NCBI GenBank assembly: GCA_965651535.1
Contig: CBFGSX010000056.1
Location: 1-9,298 of the forward strand
Origin: JAQGJA01 sp965651535
GTDB lineage: Bacteria; Pseudomonadota; Alphaproteobacteria; Micavibrionales; SZUA-601
Direction: 5' to 3'
DNA: 9,298 nt
Both the position numbers and the translations under genes were made by a program. The stretch's first letter is position 1. Each line of letters begins with the position of its first letter. A model generated the notes under the pieces. It worked only from the letters and a program-made list of their open reading frames with translations. It was not told the origin of the DNA and did not search any database. Positions 1 through 4,983 of this stretch are shown piece after piece.

Positions 1-1
1 G

Positions 2-232
2 GATTTCAAAGTTCTGGCCTGTGCCGGTCACCTTTTTAATGACGGAGAAAAGCATCACATCACAATCTATTGCGCCGGACGTATCGGTTCCCAGACCCCG
101 CAGGTGATGGAACCGCATAAGTGTGAAGGCTGGCACTTTTTCGATGATTGGCAGAACCTGCCGTCTCCGACCTTCGTGCCGTATCATTATGATATGACGA
201 CGGAGATGATTGCGGATTATCTTTCTTCTTAG
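2..232 (+). CDS. Nudix hydrolase, C-terminal part (5' end outside window)
   Basis: The first 76 readable residues end at a TAG at 230-232. The start codon and the catalytic Nudix box lie upstream of the window, so the active site cannot be checked. What is seen is the second half of a Nudix fold: a beta-strand pair (HHITIYCAGRIG) followed by the family hallmark EPHKCEGWHFFDDWQNLP at about residues 37-54 of the fragment. This matches the EPEKCxxWxW...LP pattern of NUDT15/MutT-type pyrophosphohydrolases, which hydrolyse nucleoside diphosphates linked to another group, often damaged or non-canonical NTPs. The short tail (MTTEMIADYLSS) is normal for a compact single-domain enzyme of about 140-150 aa. 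Substrate cannot be inferred from this part. It has the same orientation as rpsB but is separated from it by about 700 bases containing opposite-strand ORFs, so it is probably a separate transcription unit. I see no convincing terminator after it. Confidence 0.85.
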   Translation, partial: DFKVLACAGHLFNDGEKHHITIYCAGRIGSQTPQVMEPHKCEGWHFFDDWQNLPSPTFVPYHYDMTTEMIADYLSS

Positions 233-543
233 AGGCAGCGCCGAAAAATGAGGCAGGCGTATGATACAATAGCCATCCACTCGTAGTGTGACAAAAGAAC
301 ACGCCCTAAGATATATAGGAAACAGAGAATCAAATACTCTTTGAGAGTGCTAGATATTTTGTATAAGATGCCGATAGATACGAAATATGCGCACATGCGC
401 AGGAGTTTTTTAGTCAAGCCCCCTAGTTCGGAATGTATAGGAGTATCGCTTGTGGGCCCATTGCTGTTGAGGACTAATGCAAGCAGTAGTGGAATGAATA
501 AGGCGAGTAAAAAGCAGAGCGATTTTTTAATAATTATCTTCAT
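229..543 (-). CDS. hypothetical small membrane protein, 104 aa
   Basis: I do not recognise this protein. The ORF begins at ATG 543-541 and ends with TAA at 231-229, overlapping the Nudix stop codon by a few bases in convergent orientation. The product is strongly hydrophobic with likely membrane segments at about residues 9-25, 48-63, 69-84 and 88-100. A lysine-rich N-terminus (MKIIIKKS) would favour an inner-membrane protein, or segment 1 could be a signal anchor. A polar stretch (about 26-47) separates segments 1 and 2. The upstream ribosome-binding site is weak (an AGAAAA-like stretch). A second minus-strand ORF (559-714) ends 15 bases upstream, so the two could be co-transcribed. Base composition is clearly more AT-rich than the flanking housekeeping genes, suggesting an accessory or lineage-specific origin. 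The opposite strand carries an overlapping 73-aa ORF (341-562) without membrane pattern or recognisable motif, which I consider the shadow. AT-rich DNA can encode hydrophobic peptides by chance, so confidence is limited. Confidence 0.42.
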   Translation of the reverse strand: MKIIIKKSLCFLLALFIPLLLALVLNSNGPTSDTPIHSELGGLTKKLLRMCAYFVSIGILYKISSTLKEYLILCFLYILGRVLLSHYEWMAIVSYACLIFRRCL

Positions 544-558
544 GATATTTTCTACTAT

Positions 559-714
559 CTAGAGCTTGGATTTGTCATCTTTCAGAACGAGGGCAGAGTG
601 TTGATCTAACATTTTTGTATCCATGGTTGTGGGTTCTATATGATACATTTTGTTGATATGTGTGCCATAACCCTTGAGAAGCCGAGCAAGCAGAGAGCTT
701 AGAAATTTGAACAT
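559..714 (-). CDS. hypothetical small protein, 51 aa
   Basis: This is an open frame from ATG (714-712) to TAG (561-559). The product has an amphipathic, basic N-terminus (MFKFLSSLLARLLKGYG), a middle around HINKMYHIEPTTMD and a polar tail ending in LVLKDDKSKL. No family is recognised. It lies 15 bases upstream of the 104-aa membrane ORF on the same strand, and the two may form a small operon transcribed away from rpsB. No strong Shine-Dalgarno sequence is visible before the start. Internal in-frame ATG codons leave the true start uncertain (29 aa from the second ATG). An inverted repeat at 738-755 lies about 24 bases upstream and could be part of its control region. The open frame and the tandem arrangement are the only support, and a chance ORF is quite possible. 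Confidence 0.3.
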   Translation of the reverse strand: MFKFLSSLLARLLKGYGTHINKMYHIEPTTMDTKMLDQHSALVLKDDKSKL

Positions 715-737
715 AGCCAACTATAGTCGTAGGATAT

Positions 738-755
738 AAATTAAGGGGTTAATTT
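738..755. repeat. perfect inverted repeat, 7-bp arms, GGGG spacer
   Basis: AAATTAA (738-744) and TTAATTT (749-755) are exact reverse complements around GGGG. The site lies between the start of the minus-strand 51-aa ORF (714) and the candidate rpsB promoter (from 782), where a regulator-binding site for either direction would be placed. It could also be a small hairpin in a minus-strand leader. Function is inference. In AT-rich DNA such a repeat can arise by chance. Confidence 0.4.
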
Positions 756-781
756 CTTGTCTGTAAATTGCAACTTTCCCC

Positions 782-810
782 TTGCATTCCCCCTAGAATC
801 CCCGTATAAA
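782..810 (+). promoter_or_regulatory. candidate sigma-70-type promoter for rpsB-tsf operon
   Basis: The -35-like TTGCAT (782-787) and -10-like TATAAA (805-810) are separated by exactly 17 bases. The -10 matches the consensus at 5 of 6 positions. The -35 keeps the TTG core and the CTTG context often seen in alphaproteobacteria. Transcription would start near 817, giving a leader of about 127 nt before rpsB. C-tracts at 778-781, 789-793 and 800-803 recur about every 11 bases through the promoter. Placement ahead of the first gene of the block supports the call. No other pair of comparable quality was found in 544-943. Confidence 0.5.
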
Positions 811-816
811 CCAGCT

Positions 817-943
817 CCTTAACAACAAAAACCTCACACGGGGACGGGACACTCACTCCCATCCGGTGGGAAATTAAGATATTGATATATCAAGATTTTC
901 TGCAAATCCTCGTGGCGGACGAACCGGAAGAACAGGAGCTATA
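817..943 (+). promoter_or_regulatory. rpsB 5' leader with possible alternative hairpins
   Basis: This untranslated stretch between the inferred transcription start and rpsB can form several local pairings. TCCCA (857-861) pairs with TGGGA (867-871) around a 5-nt loop. Alternatively GGGA (846-849) pairs with TCCC (857-860), which excludes the first hairpin. A perfect palindrome ttgatatatcaa lies at 882-893. TCGT (910-913) pairs with ACGA (919-922), and TCC (907-909) can pair with GGA (935-937) of the Shine-Dalgarno AGGAG (934-938). In E. coli the rpsB leader is the target of autoregulation by S2, so feedback control here is reasonable, but homology to that element is not shown. No thermodynamic calculation was made. 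Confidence 0.35.
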
Positions 944-1792
944 ATGGCACTTCCCACTTTTACGATGCGTCAGCTGCTTGAAGCTGGCGTTCACTTCGGC
1001 CACCAGACCCGTCGCTGGAACCCCAAGATGAAGCCGTTCATCTTCGGCGAGCGCAACAACATCCACATCATCGACCTGCAACAGACTGTCCCGATGCTGT
1101 ATGCCGCGATGAGCGCGTTGCAGCAGATCGTGTCCAAGGGCGGTCGCGTGCTGTTCGTCGGCACCAAGCGCCAGGCGCAGGAACCGATCAAGGCCGCCGC
1201 GGAGCGTTGCGGCCAGTTCTACGTCAACCACCGCTGGCTGGGTGGTATGCTCACCAACTGGAAGACGATTACCGCTTCGATTACCCGCCTCAAGCAATAC
1301 GAAGCGGCTTTGGCCGATGGTGGCGGTTCGGGTTACACCAAGCGCGAATTGCTCGAGATGGAGCGCGCGCGCGACAAGATGATCAAGTCGCTGGGCGGTA
1401 TCAAGGACATGGGCGGCGTGCCGGACGCGATCTTCGTCCTCGACACGCTGAAAGAAGATCTGGCGATCAAAGAGGCCCAGACGCTGGGCATCCCGGTCAT
1501 CGCCGTGATTGATACCAATTCCGATCCTGAAGGCATTACCTTCCCGATCCCGGGTAACGATGACGCGCTGCGCGCCATTGAAACCTATTGCGAGCTGATC
1601 TCGGGCGCGATTTTGGACGGTCTTGCCGCCGAAGCCGCGTCGAAAGGCGTGGATGTCGGCGCGTCGGAAAATCCGGACGCCGAGGGTGCGACGAAACGCC
1701 GCAGCAAAAAATCCGCCGATGTCGTGGCGCTTGAATCCGCCAAGACCTCTTCCGAAGAACCGGCTATGAAAGCCGCACAAGGAGCAAACTAA
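944..1792 (+). CDS. rpsB: 30S ribosomal protein S2
   Basis: Small-subunit ribosomal protein S2, which binds late in 30S assembly near the junction of head and body and is needed for docking S1. The 282-aa product begins MALPTFTMRQLLEAGVHFGH, the typical bacterial S2 N-terminus. It continues with QTRRWNPKMKPFIFGERN (21-38), VNHRWLGGMLTNW (94-106), PDAIFVLD (160-167) and IDTNSDPEGITFPIPGNDDA (189-208), all characteristic S2 blocks. Residues from about 235 onward form a low-complexity Ala/Glu/Lys/Ser-rich tail that makes it longer than the roughly 240-aa E. coli protein. Such extensions are usual in alphaproteobacteria. The start at 944 is set by the N-terminal motif and by AGGAG at 934-938. It is the first gene of the translation block, and its TAA overlaps the tsf ATG by one base, implying translational coupling. 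A 296-aa frame on the opposite strand is a codon-usage shadow. Confidence 0.98.
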   Translation: MALPTFTMRQLLEAGVHFGHQTRRWNPKMKPFIFGERNNIHIIDLQQTVPMLYAAMSALQQIVSKGGRVLFVGTKRQAQEPIKAAAERCGQFYVNHRWLGGMLTNWKTITASITRLKQYEAALADGGGSGYTKRELLEMERARDKMIKSLGGIKDMGGVPDAIFVLDTLKEDLAIKEAQTLGIPVIAVIDTNSDPEGITFPIPGNDDALRAIETYCELISGAILDGLAAEAASKGVDVGASENPDAEGATKRRSKKSADVVALESAKTSSEEPAMKAAQGAN

Positions 1793-2712
1793 TGTCTGTA
1801 GTATCGATGGAAGCTATCCAGAAACTGCGCGAAGAAACCGGCGCAGGCATGATGGACTGCAAAAAAGCGTTGACCGAAAGCAACGGCGACTATGATGCCG
1901 CGGTGGACTGGCTGCGCAAAAAAGGCATTGCCTCGGCCGCCAAGAAAGCCGGACGCGTTGCAGCCGAAGGTCTGGTGGCGACAGTGACGGACGGGAACAA
2001 GGGGCTTGTGCTCGAAGTGAACTGTGAAACCGATTTCGTCGCCAAGAACCCGGACTTTCAGGCGATGGTGACGGCAACCGCCGACGCCGCGCTGGCAAAG
2101 GGTGAAACCGACATCGAAAAGATCAAGGCATTGACGGTTGACGGCAAGACGGCTCAGGACAACCTGACGGCACTTGTGGCCAAGATCGGCGAGAACATGA
2201 CGTTCCGCCGCGCGGCCATGCTTGAAGTCAAACAGGGTGTGGTCATCAGCTATATCCACAACGCTGCGACGGACAAAGCCGGTAAGATCGGTGTTCTGGT
2301 TGCGCTGGAATCGACCGCTTCGGTTGATGCCCTGAATGCGCTGGGTCGCCAGATCGCGATGCATATCGCGGCAGCCCGCCCGGATGCGTTGGATCGTGCC
2401 TCGGTCGATGCCTCGAAACTGGAGCGCGAAAAGAGCGTTTTGGTCGAACAGGCGCGCGCCTCCGGCAAGCCCGAGAACATCATTGAGAAGATGGTCGAAG
2501 GCCGTATCAACAAATTCTACGAAGAGATCGTTCTCCTCGAGCAGGCTTTCGTCATCAACCCGGATATGAAAGTCCAGGCCGTTGTTGAAGCTGCCGCCAA
2601 GGAAGCGGGTGCTCCGATTAAACTTGCCGCGTTCGAGCGCTTTGCTTTGGGCGAGGGCATCGAGAAGAAAGACGGCGACTTCGCTGCCGAAGTGGCGGCG
2701 ATGGCCAAGTAA
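1792..2712 (+). CDS. tsf: elongation factor Ts
   Basis: Guanine-nucleotide exchange factor that releases GDP from EF-Tu so that it can be recharged with GTP and aminoacyl-tRNA in the cytoplasm. The 306-aa product has the N-terminal UBA-like module with LREETGAGMMDCKKAL (12-27), the exchange-core signature TDFVAKN (80-86), the block KIGENMTFRRA, and a C-terminal subdomain with SGKPENIIEKMVEGRINKFY. Length matches the alphaproteobacterial family (about 300 aa). The ATG at 1792 shares its A with the rpsB stop codon and is preceded by AAGGAG at 1779-1784 with a 7-base spacing. The internal Met at residue 6 is a less likely start because it lacks this site. rpsB-tsf linkage is nearly universal in bacteria. 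A 22-base gap leads to pyrH. Confidence 0.98.
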   Translation: MSVVSMEAIQKLREETGAGMMDCKKALTESNGDYDAAVDWLRKKGIASAAKKAGRVAAEGLVATVTDGNKGLVLEVNCETDFVAKNPDFQAMVTATADAALAKGETDIEKIKALTVDGKTAQDNLTALVAKIGENMTFRRAAMLEVKQGVVISYIHNAATDKAGKIGVLVALESTASVDALNALGRQIAMHIAAARPDALDRASVDASKLEREKSVLVEQARASGKPENIIEKMVEGRINKFYEEIVLLEQAFVINPDMKVQAVVEAAAKEAGAPIKLAAFERFALGEGIEKKDGDFAAEVAAMAK

Positions 2713-2734
2713 ACCTAAACAAGGATTATCCATC

Positions 2735-3457
2735 ATGGCCTCACCGAAATACCGTCGCATTCTGCTGAAGGTTTCGGGAGAGGCTTTGATGGGCAATCAG
2801 CCTTACGGCCTTTGCCACGACAAGCTGGCAGACGTTTCCAACGATATCAAATCCGTTGTTGATGCGGGCGTGCAGCTTTGCGTCGTCGTCGGCGCGGGCA
2901 ATATCTTCCGCGGCGTCAACGGCGAGAAGATCGGTATCGAGCGCGCCACCGCCGATTACATGGGAATGCTGGCCACGGCGATGAACGCACTGGCCATGCA
3001 GTCTGCGTTGGAAAGTATCGGTGTGCAGACGCGCGTGCAATCCGCTATCCGCATGGAAACGATCGCCGAGCCTTATATCCGCCGTCGTGCTCTGCGCCAC
3101 ATGGAAAAGGGCCGCGTCGTGATTTTCGCCGCCGGGACAGGTAATCCGTTTTTCACTACCGATACGGCGGCGACGTTGCGTGCTTCGGAGATGAATTGTG
3201 ATGCACTGTTCAAGGCCACGAAAGTTGATGGCATCTATGATGCTGATCCGGCCAAGAACAAGGATGCCAAGCGTTTCGATAGCCTGACCTATCAGGATGT
3301 CCTGACCAAGCGTCTAAATGTCATGGACGCAACAGCGATTGCATTGGCCCGCGAAAACAGCTTGCCGATCATTGTTTTTTCGATGGAGCAAAAGGGCTCG
3401 ATCGCCGAGATTATCAATGGTAAAGGCAAATGCACGATCGTCAAAGAGGACGTTTGA
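2735..3457 (+). CDS. pyrH: uridylate kinase (UMP kinase)
   Basis: Phosphorylates UMP to UDP with ATP in the pyrimidine nucleotide pathway. It belongs to the bacterial amino-acid-kinase fold, is usually hexameric, and is regulated by GTP and UTP. The 240-aa product has KVSGEAL (12-18) at the phosphate-binding N-terminus, GAGNIFRG (53-60), ATADYMGMLAT (71-81) in the UMP-binding region, FAAGTGNPFFTTDTAA (131-146) and KATKVDGIYDADP (160-172) at the nucleotide-binding side. All key blocks are intact and length is normal. The frame is open further upstream, but the start at 2735 is chosen because MASPKYRRILLKVSGEAL matches the family N-terminus and AAGGA lies at 2721-2725, between the tsf stop and this ATG. 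Its TGA is followed directly by the ATG of a small unrecognised ORF, where frr would normally come next. Confidence 0.98.
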   Translation: MASPKYRRILLKVSGEALMGNQPYGLCHDKLADVSNDIKSVVDAGVQLCVVVGAGNIFRGVNGEKIGIERATADYMGMLATAMNALAMQSALESIGVQTRVQSAIRMETIAEPYIRRRALRHMEKGRVVIFAAGTGNPFFTTDTAATLRASEMNCDALFKATKVDGIYDADPAKNKDAKRFDSLTYQDVLTKRLNVMDATAIALARENSLPIIVFSMEQKGSIAEIINGKGKCTIVKEDV

Positions 3458-3649
3458 ATGTTTGAAAGTGTTGGATCAGAAGAGCAGCATCGCTTGTTAA
3501 ATAGGATAACATATGATCGTGAATTCAGAGAGAAAGTTGGCGAGGCCGTTCGGTCGATATGTTCAAACAGGGTCGATATTCTTGATAAGGAACCTGTTTC
3601 TCTGGTGTATAAAGGGAAAAAATTTAAAGTAAGGAAAATAGGGGATTAA
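3458..3649 (+). CDS. unrecognised 63-aa protein between pyrH and frr
   Basis: No family is recognised. The ORF starts at the ATG immediately after the pyrH TGA (TGAATG) and has a good Shine-Dalgarno GAGGA at 3446-3450 inside the end of pyrH, 7 bases before the start. It stops at 3647-3649, two bases before frr, and AGGGGA at 3640-3645, inside its last codons, serves as the frr ribosome-binding site. The product is soluble and charged: an N-terminal part likely helical (about residues 8-34, with EEQHRLLNRITYDREFREKV) and a basic C-terminus (YKGKKFKVRKIGD, 51-63) that could form a beta-hairpin or bind nucleic acid. One cysteine (35) is present; there is no signal peptide or membrane segment. 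GC is about 38% by hand count, and it uses AGG three times, AGA once and ATA three times, unlike its neighbours. Spacing and signals suggest it is translated. A recent insertion or a rapidly evolving lineage gene are both possible. Confidence 0.7.
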   Translation: MFESVGSEEQHRLLNRITYDREFREKVGEAVRSICSNRVDILDKEPVSLVYKGKKFKVRKIGD

Positions 3650-3651
3650 CG

Positions 3652-4206
3652 ATGTCATTCGATCTGAACGAACTGAAGCGTAAAATGGACGCAACCGTCG
3701 AGGCGCTGAAGAAAGAATTTTCCGGCTTGCGCGCAGGGCGTGCCAGCACGGGGATGCTGGATCCGGTCATGGTGGATTCCTATGGCAGCATGATGCCGCT
3801 TAACCAGGTCGCAAATATCAGTGCGCCCGAACCCCGTCTTTTGACAGTAACGGTCTGGGATCGCGGTCAGGTTTCGGCGGTAGAAAAAGCGCTGCACGAT
3901 TCCGGTCTGGGCCTTAATCCGCAGACAGAAGGTACGACAATCCGCCTGCCGATCCCGCCAATGACCGAAGAGCGTCGCAAGGAAATGACCAAGGTTGCCG
4001 CAAAATACGCCGAGGCTTCGCGCGTGGCTGTTCGCAACATTCGCCGCGAAGGTATGGAGGCAGTCAAGAAGATGGAAAAGGATAAGTTGATTTCAGAGGA
4101 TGATTTGAAGCGTCACGAAAAAGATATCCAGAAAGCCACGGATGAAACGGTCAAAAAGATCGATGATACGCTGGCGCACAAAGAAAAAGAAATTATGGAA
4201 GTGTAA
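3652..4206 (+). CDS. frr: ribosome recycling factor
   Basis: Together with EF-G, splits the post-termination 70S ribosome so that its subunits can be reused. The 184-aa product has normal family length. Domain I is the three-helix bundle (about 1-30 and 104-184) and contains the conserved FSGLRAGRAS (23-32) and the long helix with VRNIRREG (127-134). Domain II is the beta-sandwich (about 31-103), including NQVANISAPEPRLL and ending in the hinge LPIPPMTEERRKE (99-111). The start at 3652 is supported by AGGGGA at 3640-3645 and by the normal N-terminus (MSFDLNELKRKMDATVEAL). It follows the 63-aa ORF by two bases, so its translation probably depends on ribosomes leaving that ORF. A strong inverted repeat overlaps its stop codon. 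Confidence 0.97.
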   Translation: MSFDLNELKRKMDATVEALKKEFSGLRAGRASTGMLDPVMVDSYGSMMPLNQVANISAPEPRLLTVTVWDRGQVSAVEKALHDSGLGLNPQTEGTTIRLPIPPMTEERRKEMTKVAAKYAEASRVAVRNIRREGMEAVKKMEKDKLISEDDLKRHEKDIQKATDETVKKIDDTLAHKEKEIMEV

Positions 4207-4236
4207 AATGATTTATATAAAAGAAATCATTTTACA
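4202..4236 (+). repeat. perfect 13-bp inverted repeat over frr stop codon
   Basis: TGTAAAATGATTT (4202-4214) is the exact reverse complement of AAATCATTTTACA (4224-4236), with a 9-base loop (4215-4223). The frr TAA (4204-4206) lies in the left arm. The stem is AT-rich and is not followed by a U-tract (ATCCTGATCG follows), so it is not a standard intrinsic terminator in the plus direction. It may be an mRNA-stabilising or processing hairpin, a partial attenuator setting uppS-cdsA expression below frr, or a protein-binding palindrome. The repeat is certain; its function is inference. Confidence 0.8.
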
Positions 4237-4266
4237 TCCTGATCGTAGCGAAGGATCTCCCGCAGA

Positions 4267-4983
4267 ATGAACACAATTCCACAGCATATTGCCATCATCA
4301 TGGACGGGAACGGGCGCTGGGCCACGGCACGCGGGTTGCCGCGCGTCATGGGCCATAAGCAAGGCGCTGAAGCCGTCGAACGTGTGGTGCGCGCTGCTGC
4401 GGATCGCGGGATCAAGGAAATGTCGCTGTTTGCGTTTTCCACGGAAAACTGGAACCGTCCCGAACAGGAAGTTTCCGATCTGATGGGCTTGCTCAAGACC
4501 TATTTGCACAGCAAAACCGCCGAGATGCACAAAAACGGTGTGCAGCTGCGCGTTATTGGCGACCGCTCGCGTCTGGGTGCAGATATTCTGTCGCTGATCG
4601 AGCATGCCGAGACGCTAACAGCAAACAACACGGCGATTATCGTTAACATGGCTGTTAGCTATAGCGGGAAATGGGATATCACGCAGGCGATGCGCAAGCT
4701 TGCTGCGCAGGTTGAATTCGGCGTTTTGCAGCCGGAAGATATCACCGAAGAAATGATCGCTGCACAACTTAGCCTTGCAGACTCACCGGATCCCGATCTG
4801 ATCATCCGCACAAGCGGCGAACAGCGCATCAGCAATTTCCTTCTCTGGCAGGGGGCTTATAGCGAATACTGGTTCACGGAAACACACTGGCCCGATTTTG
4901 ATGCCAAGCATCTGGACGCGGCCTTAGACGCCTATCAAAAACGGGAGCGCCGCTTTGGAAAAATTCGCAGCCAAGCTTCGTGA
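4267..4983 (+). CDS. uppS: (2Z,6E)-undecaprenyl diphosphate synthase
   Basis: A cis-prenyltransferase that adds eight isopentenyl units to farnesyl diphosphate, giving the C55 carrier precursor for peptidoglycan, LPS O-antigen and other envelope glycans. The 238-aa product has MDGNGRWA (12-19) with the catalytic Asp13, His30, FAFSTENWNRP (55-65) with Asn61, and DLIIRTSGEQRISNFLLWQ (177-195) supplying Arg181, Arg187 and Ser189, then Glu200. These correspond with a constant offset of 13 to the E. coli residues Asp26, His43, Asn74, Arg194, Arg200, Ser202 and Glu213, so the active site looks complete. The usual NYGGR block reads SYSGK (131-135). The start at 4267 follows AAGGA (4251-4255) and gives the normal short N-terminus. 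In enterobacteria dxr lies between frr and uppS; here only about 60 bases with a hairpin do. The gene's end overlaps cdsA by 29 bases. Confidence 0.97.
   Translation: MNTIPQHIAIIMDGNGRWATARGLPRVMGHKQGAEAVERVVRAAADRGIKEMSLFAFSTENWNRPEQEVSDLMGLLKTYLHSKTAEMHKNGVQLRVIGDRSRLGADILSLIEHAETLTANNTAIIVNMAVSYSGKWDITQAMRKLAAQVEFGVLQPEDITEEMIAAQLSLADSPDPDLIIRTSGEQRISNFLLWQGAYSEYWFTETHWPDFDAKHLDAALDAYQKRERRFGKIRSQAS

Noticed and set aside
131..135. Empty entry in the findings list at these coordinates
   Set aside because: It holds no claim. The intended UppS observation is given at 4657-4671, where 131-135 are residue numbers.
336..348. Small hairpin ACTCT-TTG-AGAGT as a terminator for the Nudix gene
   Set aside because: The stem is only 5 bp with a 3-base loop, about 100 bases past the stop, without a proper T-run, and lies inside the minus-strand ORF.
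341..562. 73-aa plus-strand ORF opposite the 104-aa membrane ORF
   Set aside because: The minus-strand frame has a coherent membrane-protein pattern and tandem context. This one has no motif and no good ribosome-binding site.
707..740. TTGAAC (707-712) with TATAAA (735-740) as a second promoter
   Set aside because: The spacing is 22 bases, outside the usable sigma-70 range.
890..1780. 296-aa open frame antisense to rpsB
   Set aside because: It mirrors a clear rpsB gene. The product is rich in Arg, His, Phe and Gly without domain or motif, as expected from the complement of GC-rich codons.
2582..2734. Upstream extension of the pyrH frame
   Set aside because: These residues are a shadow of the tsf 3' end. 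The true N-terminus (MASPKYRRILLKVSGEAL) and its ribosome-binding site place the start at 2735.
1789..2796. 335-aa open frame antisense to tsf
   Set aside because: It lies over the unambiguous EF-Ts gene, has a shadow-type composition and has no recognisable motif.
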